64,000 nt of DNA, taken from Chthonobacter rhizosphaerae (GTDB lineage Bacteria > Pseudomonadota > Alphaproteobacteria > Rhizobiales > Pleomorphomonadaceae). The position numbers were made by a program, and so were the translations under genes. The stretch covers positions 1 to 64,000 of the forward strand of contig NZ_JACDIS010000007.1 of the NCBI RefSeq assembly GCF_013839525.1, given 5' to 3'. Of this stretch, positions 26,514 through 35,902 are shown one piece after another; position 1 is the first letter of the stretch; each line of letters opens with the position of its first letter. A model generated the notes under the pieces. That model saw nothing but the letters and a program-made list of their open reading frames with translations. It ran no database searches and was not told where the DNA came from.

Positions 26514-26774
26514 ATGAAGATGGAATGGAAGACGGTCAGCGATGACGTCCTCGAGTATCGCTGTGACGAATACGACGTGGTGATCTGGCGCACCAAGGAC
26601 GGCACCTGGGCCTGCCTGCTGGCGCCGGAGAATCGGGAGCCGCGGACGGGCCAGCAGTTCCGGACGGCGGTCGCCGCCAAGGAATGGTGCGACGAGCAGA
26701 TGTTCAACGACCGGGTCCGGGACCTGGTGTCGAACCTTGCGAGCCGCCTGCCCCGCTCCAAGCACTACCACTGA
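26514..26774 (+). CDS. Hypothetical protein, 86 aa
   Basis: 86 aa soluble protein with alternating charged and aromatic residues (VLEYRCDEYDVVIWRTKDGTWACLLAPE) suggesting a small beta-sheet N-terminal part. A helical C-terminal half includes AAKEWCDEQMFNDRVRDLVSNL. ATG 26514 has GAGAGAGGCA about 10 nt upstream. I do not recognise the family. The spacing of W and C residues is not a metal-binding motif I know. Composition matches the chromosome, so it is probably a lineage-specific core gene. Confidence 0.65.
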   Translation: MKMEWKTVSDDVLEYRCDEYDVVIWRTKDGTWACLLAPENREPRTGQQFRTAVAAKEWCDEQMFNDRVRDLVSNLASRLPRSKHYH

Positions 26775-26852
26775 CGGGGTGACGGGGCGGCGGGTGACGG
26801 GGGTGGCGGACCCGCGTTCCCGGGCCGACGGGGAGCACCGGAGGCGACCACG

Positions 26853-26888
26853 AAAAAAGGGCCGCCGCCATGGCTGGCGACGACCCTT
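26853..26888 (-). terminator. Rho-independent terminator downstream of tRNA-Pro
   Basis: On the minus strand GGGTCGTCGCC (26886-26876) pairs with GGCGGCGGCCC (26869-26859), with two G-U wobbles, and is followed by six T (26858-26853). The wobbles work only in the minus-strand RNA, fixing the direction. It lies about 107 nt past the tRNA 3' end. Confidence 0.8.
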
Positions 26889-26994
26889 GTCGATGCTCGT
26901 CCGACCGGAGGCCGTTCGAACCGCCGGCCGGTGCGCGCGGCCCGAAGCGGGCGGCGATCGGCGGCGGAGCGAAGGTCCGTCGGGCTTCTTTCCG

Positions 26995-27069
26995 TCGGGC
27001 AGAGAGGATTTGAACCTCCGACCCCTAGTCCCCCAGACTAGTGCGCTAACCAGGCTGCGCTACTGCCCG
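26995..27069 (-). tRNA. tRNA-Pro (GGG anticodon)
   Basis: 75 nt read on the minus strand. The acceptor stem is CGGGCAG/CTGCCCG with discriminator A; the D-arm contains AGCCTGGTTA; the anticodon stem CTAGT/ACTAG encloses the loop CTGGGGG with anticodon GGG; the T-loop is TTCAAAT. CCA is not encoded. It reads CCC/CCU proline codons. A 13-bp inverted repeat (26982-26994 with 27071-27083) flanks the gene and would extend the acceptor stem in the precursor. Confidence 0.95.
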
Positions 27070-27083
27070 GCGGAAAGAAGCCC

Positions 27084-27409
27084 TTGTGGCGGGGCGTCGG
27101 TCCGAAGAGGAGACCTGGTCATGCCCCACCAGGGCACGGACCGCCGACGCCGAGATCCGGCACGGCGTGGGGTTTACCCCCTTCCGCCTTGAAGGACAAG
27201 AGGCAATCGCGGCGCCGGCCGGTCCGAGCGGGGGCCGGCCGGCCGATCTGGGCGGGCGCGAGCGGCCAATCCGGGCGGGGGCCGCCGGCCGATCCGGGTG
27301 GGGGCCGCCGGCCCGTGCGAGCGGATGGTTGTCCGCCCATCCGGGGGAGAGCCCGCCCATTCGGTCGGGGCGGCCGGCCCGGCAGGGCCGGAGGGGGGCC
27401 GGGTCCGGA
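27084..27409. other. GC-rich gap with imperfect 23-24 bp direct repeats
   Basis: No gene is supported between the tRNA and the MerR gene. At 27217-27313 about four imperfect copies of a 23-24 bp unit related to GGCCGATCCGGGTGGGGGCC follow each other. Open frames through it translate into low-complexity Pro/Arg/Gly peptides and are artefacts of base composition. Confidence 0.5.
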
Positions 27410-28075
27410 TCAGCGGGTCTGGTCCAGGAGGCGCTTGCACTCCAGGAGCTCGAACAGGGTGGACTGGAGGCGGCGAATGTCCTCCCGCGAGAGGGCGCCG
27501 GTCGGGTGGGAGACGTCCGAACTGCGGAACCGCTCCATGAAGCGGAAGCCGCCGCGGGGCGGCATGTCGTCCGGCAGGATGCCGGCGGGCAGAGGCTCGT
27601 CCCCGATCGGCCGGGCGGGCTTCGGCGTCTCGCCGGCGCGGGCGGGGCCGGGAGGCGGCGGCACGTCGTCCGCGTCCTCGTCGTCCTCGGACACGTAGAC
27701 CACCTCGTCCTCCCCGTCGTCCGGCTCCGACCCGGCGGGCAGCAGCCGCCGCGACCCGGGCGCGCCGCCGCGGGCGCCGCCGTCGGCCGGGATGGGCATG
27801 CCGGGATTGCGCCAGATCTCCATGACGAAGCGCACGCCCTGCTCCTTGAGGATGCGCTGGACGCCCTTGATGGTGTAGCCCTCGCCGTAGAGAAGATGGC
27901 GGATGCCGCGCAGGAGCTCGACGTCGTCCGGCCGATAGTAGCGACGACCCCCGCCCCGCTTCATGGGCCGGATCTGGCTGAACCGCGTTTCCCAGAATCG
28001 AAGCACGTGCTGGGGAAGATCCAGGTCTTCCGCCACTTCGCTGATCGTCCTGAAGGCGTCGGGTGATTTGTCCAC
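27410..28075 (-). CDS. MerR family transcriptional regulator
   Basis: 221 aa. The N-terminal winged helix contains [25 protein letters not shown], then [45 protein letters not shown], the MerR DNA-binding domain (about residues 9-80). The rest is an acidic, low-complexity linker ([18 protein letters not shown]) and a short C-terminal helix, with no metal-binding cysteines. This MerR type regularly lies beside ihfA in Hyphomicrobiales. It follows ihfA on the same strand after 129 nt. Its targets are unknown; an effector-binding domain is not obvious. Confidence 0.88.
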   Translation of the reverse strand: MDKSPDAFRTISEVAEDLDLPQHVLRFWETRFSQIRPMKRGGGRRYYRPDDVELLRGIRHLLYGEGYTIKGVQRILKEQGVRFVMEIWRNPGMPIPADGGARGGAPGSRRLLPAGSEPDDGEDEVVYVSEDDEDADDVPPPPGPARAGETPKPARPIGDEPLPAGILPDDMPPRGGFRFMERFRSSDVSHPTGALSREDIRRLQSTLFELLECKRLLDQTR

Positions 28076-28204
28076 GGGTCGCTATCCGCCCCATCTTGCT
28101 TGGAACCGGGCCGCCGGGCGTCTGGTCCGGTCTGGTTCGAGCCGGCCGGTCGGACGGCCGCTCCGCCGCGCCGGTTCGCCGGCGCCTGCCTGCTTCTCCG
28201 CCGG

Positions 28205-28519
28205 TCAGTCGACGGCGTCGGTGACGTCCTCGCCGTTGATCCTCAGCTTCAGCACGTTGCTCGGCTTGAACACCAGCACGCGGCGGGGAAGGATGGGCAC
28301 CTCCTCGCCGGTCTTCGGGTTGCGACCGATCCGCTCGGTCTTGGAGCGCACGGTGAAGGTGCCGAAGGAGGACAGCTTCACGGACTCGCCGGTGACCAGA
28401 CAATCGGCGATCTCGGAGAGCACAGCCTCGACGAGCTCGGCCGACTCGCTGCGGGACAGCCCCACCTTCTGGTACACGGCTTCACACAGATCGGCACGCG
28501 TGACGGTCTTGCCCCCCAT
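28205..28519 (-). CDS. ihfA: Integration host factor subunit alpha
   Basis: 104 aa HU/IHF-fold DNA-bending protein. It has [28 protein letters not shown] at the N-terminus, [37 protein letters not shown] (the beta-arm with the intercalating Pro) and a short C-terminal acidic tail. Length and the NPKTGEE arm fit IHF-alpha rather than HU. It works with IhfB, which is not in the window, in recombination, replication and transcription. It lies between fabH upstream and the MerR gene downstream, the standard order in this group. The start ATG 28519 has GGGAGACAACG upstream. Confidence 0.94.
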   Translation of the reverse strand: MGGKTVTRADLCEAVYQKVGLSRSESAELVEAVLSEIADCLVTGESVKLSSFGTFTVRSKTERIGRNPKTGEEVPILPRRVLVFKPSNVLKLRINGEDVTDAVD

Positions 28520-28696
28520 CGGTCGTTGTCTCCCTGGTGAACGTTCAGGCCTTCACAGCTTCGGATTGGACACGGGCGCTCAAGCCCGCCACCCTAAGCC
28601 GGTGGTCTGTCACGGTCAACCGGGGCAACGGCCAACCCGTTACCACATAACGATATTTGGAAACTCGAATCGGACCCGTTGCGAATTTGCCGCGGT

Positions 28697-29674
28697 TCAC
28701 CAGCGCACGATCACCGATCCCCAGGTGAATCCGCCGCCCATGGCCTCCAGGAGCACCACATCGCCCTCGCGGATGCGTCCGTCGGCCACCGCCGCGTCGA
28801 TGGCGAGCGGGATGGACGCGGCCGACGTGTTGCCGTGCCGGTCCACCGTGATGACGACCTTGGCGAGGTCGATGCCGAGCTTCTTGGCCGATCCTTCGAT
28901 GATGCGCCGGTTGGCCTGGTGCGGCACGAACCAGTCGATGCTGTCGCCGTCGAAGCCGGTGGCCAAGAAGGCGTCCTCGATCACATCGGTCACGGCGCCG
29001 ACGGCGAACTTGAACACCTCGCGGCCCTCCATGCGCAGATGGCCGACCGTGCCGGTGGAGGATGCGCCGCCATCCACGTAGAGCTTCTCCTTGTGGCGGC
29101 CGTCGGAGCGCAGGTGGGAGGTGAGCACGCCGCGATCGGCGTTGGTCCCCTCCCCGGTCCGGCCTTCCATCACGACGGCGCCGGCGCCGTCGCCGAAGAG
29201 CACGCAGGTGGTGCGGTCGCTCCAGTCCAGGATGCGCGAGAAGGTCTCCGCCCCGATGACCAGCGCCCGCCTGGCGAGGCCGGTGCGGATCATGCTGTCG
29301 GCGGTCGTCATGGCGAAGATGAAGCCGCTGCAGACGGCCTGCATGTCGAAGGCGGCGCCGCGGGTGATGCCGAGGCGCGCCTGCACCTCCACGGCCGTGG
29401 CCGGGAAGGTGTTGTCCGGGGTGGCGGTCGCCAGCACGACGAGATCGATGTCGTCGGCGGTGACGCCGGCGGCGGCCATGGCCTTGCGGGCGGCCTCGGT
29501 GGCGAGGCTCGCGGTCGTCTCCTCCGGCGCGGCGATGTAGCGCTGCTTGATGCCGGTGCGCTGGACGATCCACTCGTCGGAGGTTTCCACGCGCGTTGCG
29601 AGTTCGTCGTTGGTGACCACGCGGGCGGGCAGGTGGCTGCCGGTCCCGATGACGACGGAGCGGGTGACGGTCAC
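28697..29674 (-). CDS. fabH: 3-oxoacyl-[ACP] synthase III
   Basis: 325 aa thiolase-fold enzyme that starts fatty acid synthesis by condensing an acyl-CoA with malonyl-ACP. The catalytic triad is visible: Cys in [13 protein letters not shown] (near residue 113), His in [12 protein letters not shown] and Asn in [15 protein letters not shown]. The N-terminus ([22 protein letters not shown]) and the C-terminal [13 protein letters not shown] are typical. It follows plsX with a 14-nt gap on the same strand, the widely conserved plsX-fabH pair. The intergenic gap to ihfA is 177 nt. Confidence 0.96.
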   Translation of the reverse strand: MTVTRSVVIGTGSHLPARVVTNDELATRVETSDEWIVQRTGIKQRYIAAPEETTASLATEAARKAMAAAGVTADDIDLVVLATATPDNTFPATAVEVQARLGITRGAAFDMQAVCSGFIFAMTTADSMIRTGLARRALVIGAETFSRILDWSDRTTCVLFGDGAGAVVMEGRTGEGTNADRGVLTSHLRSDGRHKEKLYVDGGASSTGTVGHLRMEGREVFKFAVGAVTDVIEDAFLATGFDGDSIDWFVPHQANRRIIEGSAKKLGIDLAKVVITVDRHGNTSAASIPLAIDAAVADGRIREGDVVLLEAMGGGFTWGSVIVRW

Positions 29675-29688
29675 GAGAGCGATGCCTT

Positions 29689-30741
29689 TCAGGGTTCGAC
29701 GTTGGCGACGCCGAGCCTTCCACGATGATAGACGGAGAGATCCGCGTTGATCTTGGCCATCAGATCGTTGCGAACCATGTCGAATCCAAGGTCCAGCGCG
29801 CTCGCGAAGCCTTCCGCGTCGGTTCCGCCGTGCGATTTGATGATGATGCCGTTGAGCCCCAGGAAGACGCCGCCGTTCAGCTTACGGGGGTCCATCTTGT
29901 CGCGCAGGCGCTGGAAGGCGGTGCGGGCGAACAGGTAGCCGATGCGGGCGAACAGGGTGCGGCTCATGGCGGCGCGCAGATAGGCGCCCACCTGCCGGGC
30001 GGTGCCCTCGGCGGTCTTCAGGGCGATATTGCCGGCGAAGCCCTCGGTGACGATCACGTCCACCTTGCCCTGGCCGATGTCGTCGCCCTCCACGAAGCCC
30101 ATGTAGGTGAGGTTCGGCAGGTTCGATTCGCGCAGGAGCTGGCCGGCGGCGCGCACCTCCTCGTTGCCCTTCATCTCCTCCACGCCGATGTTGAGGAGGC
30201 CGATGGTGGGCGATTCCACCTGGAACAGCGCCCGCGCCATGGCGCCGCCCATGACGGCGAAATCCATCAGCTGCTGGGCGTCCGCCCCGACGGTGGCGCC
30301 CACGTCGAGGACGATGGATTCGGCGCGCAGCGTCGGCCAGATGGCCGCGATGGCCGGACGCTCGATGCCGGCGAGGCCGCGCAGGCAGATCTTCGACATG
30401 GCCATGAGCGCGCCGGTGTTGCCGGCGGACACGGCCACATTGGCCTCGCCGCGCTTCACGACCTCGATGGCCTTCCACATGGACGACGTGCGCCGGCCGT
30501 GGCGGAGCGCCTGGCTGGGCTTCTCGTCCATGCCGACCGTCACCTCGCAATGGGTGAAGGTGGAGGCTTCGCGGACCCGGGGATGCTTGTCGAGAAGCGG
30601 CCGGACGACCGCCTCGTCGCCGAACAGGGCGAAGCGCACGTCGGGACGACGCGACAGGAGCAGGTCGCAGCCCGGGATGACGACCGATGGACCGTGGTCG
30701 CCCCCCATGACGTCGACGGAAATGATCATCGCTTGGGCCAT
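29689..30741 (-). CDS. plsX: Phosphate acyltransferase
   Basis: 350 aa peripheral membrane enzyme making acyl-phosphate from acyl-ACP for phospholipid synthesis. It begins [19 protein letters not shown] and contains [92 protein letters not shown] and [19 protein letters not shown], all PlsX blocks. ATG 30741 is the natural start; ATG 30729, directly before IISVD, is an alternative. The longer open frame to 30900 is not supported. It is the first gene of the plsX-fabH(-ihfA-MerR) minus-strand group. Confidence 0.95.
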   Translation of the reverse strand: MAQAMIISVDVMGGDHGPSVVIPGCDLLLSRRPDVRFALFGDEAVVRPLLDKHPRVREASTFTHCEVTVGMDEKPSQALRHGRRTSSMWKAIEVVKRGEANVAVSAGNTGALMAMSKICLRGLAGIERPAIAAIWPTLRAESIVLDVGATVGADAQQLMDFAVMGGAMARALFQVESPTIGLLNIGVEEMKGNEEVRAAGQLLRESNLPNLTYMGFVEGDDIGQGKVDVIVTEGFAGNIALKTAEGTARQVGAYLRAAMSRTLFARIGYLFARTAFQRLRDKMDPRKLNGGVFLGLNGIIIKSHGGTDAEGFASALDLGFDMVRNDLMAKINADLSVYHRGRLGVANVEP

Positions 30742-30972
30742 CGGAAACCGTAACTCAATGCCTTCGCCGATCGGGCCCGCGGGCGGCCTTCGGCGCGGCC
30801 GGACCATACCCGGTTGCGGTGCCCAGACAATGAAAAAACACAAGCCGAGCTGCCGCAACGGACCATCCCGCCGCCGGTTTCGCCACCGATGTGGCTCCAC
30901 GGAAACGGAACCGGCGTCGCCTGCCCGAACGGCGGCCGGGCCGGATGGGTTCGCGGGCGCCGGCGGAGGGCG

Positions 30973-31545
30973 TCAGCCGCCCGCGTCTCCGCCGCCCTTG
31001 CCTTTCAGCGACGCGAGCGCCGCGAAGGGCGTCACCGCGTCGGCCGAACCGTCGTCCTCGATCAGGCCGTCGAAGGTGACGCCGGGCGCCTTCGGGTAGG
31101 GATCGAGCCCGAGCGCGAGGTGTTCGGCCGCGATGGCGCCGAGGTCCACCGTGTTGCCCTCCAGGGCCTCCGGCGGGTCCGCGGCCTCCGGGTCGATCTC
31201 GATCTCGTCGGAGACGGGGCCGATCTCGCTCTCCGGCAGGAAGGTGAGCTCGACCGTCTCGAACACCTCCTCGACGACCGGCTCCAGGGTGACGACGCAT
31301 TCCTGCCGGACGGTGCCGCGCACCTCGCCGGTGACCTTCACGCCGTGCTTGCGCCAGGGCGCGACCAGGAAGGTGGCGGTGAGACGGTCGACCGCCAGGA
31401 TGTCGATGTCCCGGGCGATGGCCGCGCGCTCGGCCTCGTTCGCCTCGATCACCACGGTGGTGCCCTTGGCGGGAAGCGCGGTGACCGACTGGGGCTTGGA
31501 GAGAGGTGAGCGCGGCGGCCGCGCGGGGGTGTGGTCGTGGGTCAT
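30973..31545 (-). CDS. DUF177 (YceD-like) protein
   Basis: 190 aa. The YceD/DUF177 core includes VTGEVRGTVRQECVVTLEPVVEEVFETVELTFLPE, with the conserved Cys at the middle, then DPEAADPPEALEGNTVDLGAIAAEHLALGLDPYPKAPG near the C-terminus. In many bacteria YceD sits by rpmF-plsX-fabH and has been linked to 23S rRNA maturation; here rpmF is absent. The start overlaps the stop of the upstream chaperone gene by 4 nt (ATGA), so the two are translationally coupled. plsX lies 231 nt downstream. Confidence 0.9.
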   Translation of the reverse strand: MTHDHTPARPPRSPLSKPQSVTALPAKGTTVVIEANEAERAAIARDIDILAVDRLTATFLVAPWRKHGVKVTGEVRGTVRQECVVTLEPVVEEVFETVELTFLPESEIGPVSDEIEIDPEAADPPEALEGNTVDLGAIAAEHLALGLDPYPKAPGVTFDGLIEDDGSADAVTPFAALASLKGKGGGDAGG

Positions 31546-32141
31546 GGAGTCTGGTCCGTGGACGGAAGGTCCGGAGCGGGAAAGGCGAACGGCCCGGCGA
31601 CGATCGCCTCGGCGGGCGTCGCCGACAGGGCGGCGGCGATCCGGCGGACGTGGACCGAAAGAGCCGCGACGTCGTCCGCCGACACCGGCGGAGCGGACCC
31701 GCCGGAGCGGATCATCTCGAACGCCTCGTCGCCCGTGCCCTCATAGATATTGCGGCGGAGCGCCCGCTCCAAGGCCGCTTGATCGGCGGAGCCGAGCGCC
31801 TGCTGGTAGGCGCCGGTGCGGCCGAAGAAGGCGCCGGCGATCTTCTTCATCTTCTTCGGCATCGACGGGTCGCCGACGCCGATCTCGCGCAGCGTGCGGT
31901 CCATGTCGTCGAAGAACGCCTCGCTGAGCCGGCGGGCCTCGTCCTGGTGCGGGCCGCCGGCGCCGTTCAGCCGTGCGAGCACGAGGCCTGTCATCAGCAT
32001 GAGGAGTTCGAACCGCCCCTCGACGGTGTCCGGCACGCCCATGCGGGCGAAATAGTCGGGCCGCCTGGCCTCGGCGGTGATCGCCACGTAAAGGTCCGCG
32101 ACCGGATCCGGACCGCGTTTTCCGAACAGGTTCAGGATCAT
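31542..32141 (-). CDS. Ubiquinol-cytochrome c chaperone family protein (CBP3-like)
   Basis: 199 aa. It begins MILNLFGKRGPDPVADLYVAI and contains RRPDYFARMGVPDTVEGRFELLMLMTGLVLARL and FFDDMDRTLREIGVGDPSMPKKMKKIAGAFFGRTGAY, the blocks of the CBP3/UQCC family needed for assembly of the bc1 complex. A C-terminal helical part (EALRRNIYEG-like) ends the protein. Neighbouring DUF177 and plsX genes are its usual partners in Alphaproteobacteria. It is divergent from bamE with a 176-nt gap holding both promoters. Confidence 0.9.
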   Translation of the reverse strand: MILNLFGKRGPDPVADLYVAITAEARRPDYFARMGVPDTVEGRFELLMLMTGLVLARLNGAGGPHQDEARRLSEAFFDDMDRTLREIGVGDPSMPKKMKKIAGAFFGRTGAYQQALGSADQAALERALRRNIYEGTGDEAFEMIRSGGSAPPVSADDVAALSVHVRRIAAALSATPAEAIVAGPFAFPAPDLPSTDQTP

Positions 32142-32317
32142 GGCAACGGGGTGCTCGCTGGGTCCGCCGGACGCCGGACGTCGGCGCGGCTCGTCAATAG
32201 GCGTTGCTTCGTGACCTAACGCAGGATAACCGTGTTGCCAAGCTGTCGGCGAGCGGCCGCCCGTGACCGGGCGGCGGCGCCGGGCGGCCTTCCGCTAGAC
32301 CGGCCTTCGATGGGGAC

Positions 32318-32782
32318 ATGATGACGATCAAGCTGTGCGCCCGAGTGGTGGTCCTGACCGCAGTCACCGCGCTCACGCTCACCGCCTGCGGCACGCCTCC
32401 GCGCCAGCACGGCTATGTTCTCTCCGAATCCGCCCTGGAGCAGGTGCCCGTCGGCTCCTCGCGCGAGCAGGTGCTCCTGGTGCTCGGCACCCCATCCACC
32501 ACGTCGACGCTGGCGGGCGACACCTTCTACTACATCTCGCAGACCACCCAGGACAGCCCCTGGACCGGCCGCTCGGTGACCGACCAGCGCGTGCTGGCGG
32601 TGTACTTCACCGAAGAGGGCACGGTGCGCGAGATCGCGAACTACGGCCTGAAGGACGGCCGCGTGTTCGACTTCATCGAACGCCGGACCCGCGCGGGCGG
32701 CGCCGACCTCAACCTCATCTCGCAGATCCTCGGCTCGGTGGGCCGCACCAACCCGTTCGGCAACAGCCAGGCGCGCCCGTAA
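32318..32782 (+). CDS. bamE: Outer membrane protein assembly factor BamE (OmlA/SmpA)
   Basis: 154 aa lipoprotein. A signal sequence ends in the lipobox LTAC with acylated Cys near residue 24. The SmpA/OmlA domain follows: ESALEQVPVGSSREQVLLVLGTPSTTSTLAGDTFYYISQTT, then VLAVYFTEEGTVREIANYGLKDG. It is a periplasm-facing outer-membrane subunit of the BAM complex. ATG 32318 and ATG 32321 are both possible starts. It is divergent from the bc1 chaperone gene, the usual alphaproteobacterial order, and is followed by a palindromic repeat array and a terminator. Confidence 0.92.
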   Translation: MMTIKLCARVVVLTAVTALTLTACGTPPRQHGYVLSESALEQVPVGSSREQVLLVLGTPSTTSTLAGDTFYYISQTTQDSPWTGRSVTDQRVLAVYFTEEGTVREIANYGLKDGRVFDFIERRTRAGGADLNLISQILGSVGRTNPFGNSQARP

Positions 32783-32879
32783 GGGCGGCGGCCGGGCGCG
32801 GACGGGCAGGTCGCGGCGGCGGGAGTCGCAGGGGCGGCGGTTCGCGACGGCGCGAGTCCGCACGCTTTCGTTCGCGCGG

Positions 32880-33425
32880 GGCGTCACCCCGGCGGACGAT
32901 GGCCGGTCGTCGCGGTCGCGGCGGGTGGTGTTTTCCAGCTTTCGTTTCGGCAGGGCGTCACCCCGGCGAAAGCCGGGGCCCAACCGGCGGTGGGAGCCTA
33001 CTGGCGTCGGCGGGGTGGCCGGGGACGGTTGGATCCCGGCGTTCGCCGGGATGACGGTGGGGGATGAGGGGCCGGTCGTCGCGTTCGCGGCGGGAGGTGT
33101 TTTCCAGCTTCCGTTTCGGCGAGGCGTCACCCCGGCGGAAGCCGGGGCCCAACCGGCGGTGGGGGCCTGCTGGCGTCGGCGGGGTGGCCGGGGACGGTTG
33201 GATCCCGGCGTTCGCCGGGATGACGGTGGGGGATGAGGGGCCGGTCGTCACGTTCGGGCGGGAGGTGTTTTCCAGCTTCCGTTTCGGCGAGGCGTCACCC
33301 CGGCGGAAGCCGGGGCCCAACCGGCGGTGGGGGCCAGCTGGCAGCGGCGGGGTGGCCGGGGATGGTTGGATCCCGGCGTTCGCCGGGATGACGGTGGGGG
33401 ATGAGGGGCCGGTCGTCGCGTTAGG
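32880..33425. repeat. Tandem array of ~169-bp units with paired palindromes
   Basis: Three near-identical units start at about 32929, 33098 and 33266 (periods 169 and 168). Each carries the motif TGTTTTCCAGCTT, a palindrome with core CCCCGGCGGAAGCCGGGG and, about 70 bp on, an inverted one with core TCCCGGCGTTCGCCGGGA. These cores are the same family as in 1-400 and 1977-2083, but the spacer DNA differs. Units 2 and 3 are closest to each other. Open frames here merely translate the repeat. Confidence 0.85.
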
Positions 33426-33463
33426 GGGCAACGGGCCGCGCGGTGCCCTCCCCTTGGCGCATG

Positions 33464-33494
33464 AAAAAACCCCGCGGTTGCCCGCGGGGTTTTT
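33464..33494. terminator. Bidirectional rho-independent terminator
   Basis: CCCCGCGG (33470-33477) pairs with CCGCGGGG (33482-33489) around a 4-base loop. It is preceded by six A and followed by five T, so it works in both directions. It lies 23 nt past the stop of hppA (minus strand) and faces bamE transcription from the left. Confidence 0.9.
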
Positions 33495-33517
33495 GTGTTC
33501 GGAGCGTTCGACCCTCG

Positions 33518-35674
33518 CTAGCCGTGGGCGAGCACGGCGAGGAGGAGGAGCGCCACGATGTTGGTGATCTTGATGGCGGGGTTCACCGCCGGGCCGGCGG
33601 TGTCCTTGTAGGGGTCGCCGACGGTGTCGCCGGTGACGGAGGCCTTGTGGGCGTCGGAGCCCTTGTAGTGCTTCACCCCGTTGGCGTCCACGAAGCCGTC
33701 CTCGAACGACTTCTTGGCGTTGTCCCAGGCGCCGCCGCCGGACGTCATCGAGATGGCCACGAAGAGGCCGGTCACGATGACGCCGAGCAGCATGGCGCCG
33801 ACGGCGGAGAAGGCCTGGCTCTTGCCCGCGATGGCGTAGACTGCGAAGAAGGTGACCACGGGCGCGAGGACCGGCAGGAGCGAGGGCACGATCATCTCGC
33901 GGATGGCGGCCTTCGTGAGGATGTCCACCGCGCGGCCGTAGTCGGGCTTGTCGTGGCCGGTCATGATGCCCGGCTTCTTCTTGAACTGGTGCCGCACCTC
34001 CTCGACGATCGAGCCGGCCGCCCGGCCGACCGCCGTCATGGCGATGCCGCCGAACAGGTAGGGGATGAGGCCGCCGAACAGGAGGCCGACCACCACGTAG
34101 GGGTTGGAGAGCTGGAAGTCCGGGGTGACGCCCTGGAAGAAGGCGTATTCCGTGGCGCCCGGCTTGTTGGCCTCCGCGATGAAGTACTGGAGGTCGTAGT
34201 TGTAGGCGGCGAAGAGCACCAGGGCGCCGAGGCCGGCGGAGCCGATCGCGTAGCCCTTGGTGACGGCCTTGGTGGTGTTGCCGACCGCGTCGAGGGCGTC
34301 GGTGGTCTGGCGCACCTCCTTCGGCAGGCCCGCCATCTCGGCGATGCCGCCGGCGTTGTCGGTGACCGGGCCGAAGGCGTCGAGCGCCACGATCATGCCG
34401 GCGAGGCCGAGCATGGTGGTGACGGCGATCGCCGTGCCGAAGAGGCCGGCGAGCTGGAAGGTCGAGATGATGCCGACGACGATCACCAACGTCGGCAGAG
34501 CGGTCGATTCCAGCGAGACCGCGAGGCCCTGGATGACGTTGGTGCCGTGACCGGTGACGGACGCCTGGCTGATGGACTTCACCGGCCGGAAGCCGATGCC
34601 CGTGTAGTATTCGGTGATCCACACGATCGCGCCGGTGACGCCGAGACCGATGAGGCCGCAGAAGAAGAGGTTGAGGCCGGTGAGCTGCACGCCGTCCACG
34701 ATGGGCGTGCCGATGTCGCCGAAGCCGACCGTCAGCCACGTGGCGCCCGCGACGCCGACGGCGGAGAGGAGCGTGGTGGCCCAGAGGCCCTTGTAGAGCG
34801 CGCCCATGATGGAATTCTTCGAGCCGAGGCGGACGAAGAAGGTGCCGATGATGGACGTGACGATGCAGATGCCGCAGATGGCGAGCGGGTAGACCATCAC
34901 CGAGGAGACGATCTCCTGGCCGCCGAAGAAGATGGCGGCGAGCACCATGGTGGCGACGACGGTGACCGCGTAGGTCTCGAACAGGTCGGCGGCCATGCCG
35001 GCGCAGTCGCCCACGTTGTCGCCGACGTTGTCCGCGATGGTGGCCGGGTTGCGCGGGTCGTCCTCCGGGATGCCGGCCTCGACCTTGCCGACGAGGTCGC
35101 CGCCGACGTCCGCGCCCTTGGTGAAGATGCCGCCGCCGAGACGGGCGAAGATGGAGATGAGCGAGGCGCCGAAGCCGAGCGCCACGAGGCTGTCGATGAC
35201 CGGGCGGCTGGTGGGGGCCAGCTCGAGCGGACCGGTGAGGATCATGTAGTAGATGGCGACGCCGAGGAGGGCGAGGCCGGCCACCAGCATGCCGGTGACG
35301 GCGCCGGCCTTGAAGGCGATGTCGAGGCCGCCGGCGAGCGACATGGTGGACGCCTGGGCGGTGCGGACGTTGGCGCGCACCGACACGTTCATGCCGATGA
35401 AGCCGGCGACGGCCGACAGCACCGCCCCGATGGCGAAGCCGATGGCCACGAGCCAGCCGAGCAGGAGCCCGACGATCGCGAAAATCACGACCCCGACGAT
35501 GCCGATGGTGACGTACTGGCGACGCAGGTAGGCCTGGGCGCCTTCCGCCACATAGCCGGCGATCTCCTGCATGCGCGGGCTACCGGGGTCCGCGGCCATC
35601 ACCGAGCGGATGGCCCAGACGCCGTAGGCAATGGATAGCAACCCACAGGCTACGATCAAATAGAGTGCGATCAT
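33518..35674 (-). CDS. hppA: K+-independent membrane-bound proton-translocating pyrophosphatase
   Basis: 718 aa with about 16 TM helices. It pumps protons across the inner membrane using pyrophosphate hydrolysis. Substrate-site blocks are present: [54 protein letters not shown] split over the first site, and a DN-rich block [18 protein letters not shown]. The [10 protein letters not shown] segment has Lys where K+-dependent enzymes have Ala, pointing to the K+-independent class. ATG 35674 has GGGAGG 4 nt upstream. A bidirectional terminator lies just past its stop. Confidence 0.96.
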   Translation of the reverse strand: MIALYLIVACGLLSIAYGVWAIRSVMAADPGSPRMQEIAGYVAEGAQAYLRRQYVTIGIVGVVIFAIVGLLLGWLVAIGFAIGAVLSAVAGFIGMNVSVRANVRTAQASTMSLAGGLDIAFKAGAVTGMLVAGLALLGVAIYYMILTGPLELAPTSRPVIDSLVALGFGASLISIFARLGGGIFTKGADVGGDLVGKVEAGIPEDDPRNPATIADNVGDNVGDCAGMAADLFETYAVTVVATMVLAAIFFGGQEIVSSVMVYPLAICGICIVTSIIGTFFVRLGSKNSIMGALYKGLWATTLLSAVGVAGATWLTVGFGDIGTPIVDGVQLTGLNLFFCGLIGLGVTGAIVWITEYYTGIGFRPVKSISQASVTGHGTNVIQGLAVSLESTALPTLVIVVGIISTFQLAGLFGTAIAVTTMLGLAGMIVALDAFGPVTDNAGGIAEMAGLPKEVRQTTDALDAVGNTTKAVTKGYAIGSAGLGALVLFAAYNYDLQYFIAEANKPGATEYAFFQGVTPDFQLSNPYVVVGLLFGGLIPYLFGGIAMTAVGRAAGSIVEEVRHQFKKKPGIMTGHDKPDYGRAVDILTKAAIREMIVPSLLPVLAPVVTFFAVYAIAGKSQAFSAVGAMLLGVIVTGLFVAISMTSGGGAWDNAKKSFEDGFVDANGVKHYKGSDAHKASVTGDTVGDPYKDTAGPAVNPAIKITNIVALLLLAVLAHG

Positions 35675-35902
35675 GATCCCTCCCGAATGCCGACCGAACC
35701 GGTTCGGCCAGTCTCGTTCTCGACCCCTCAAAGGCTTGATCCGGCCCGGTTTCTTGTCGTTGTGCCCGTTGGCGGGCCGGGTCCGGCGAAGAGTCGGTCC
35801 CGCTCCTTGACGGGCGGGTTCAGGGGGAGGGTATCGGAGGGGCGGGAGCCGTCAAGCAGGAGAACTCCGTCCCTCCGCCGAAATAGCGTGCAGGTCGGCA
35901 GT

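Noticed and set aside
27119-27400. Short ORFs in the GC-rich gap after the tRNA
   Set aside because: They encode low-complexity Pro/Arg/Gly peptides produced by 23-24 bp DNA repeats, without RBS support.
33064-33567. Plus-strand ORF of 167 codons with internally repeated protein sequence
   Set aside because: It is a translation of the 169-bp palindromic repeat and runs into the terminator and hppA; no RBS or domain supports it.
33443-35638. 731-codon plus-strand ORF
   Set aside because: It is antisense to hppA, with an Asp/His/Glu-rich composition typical of a GC shadow.
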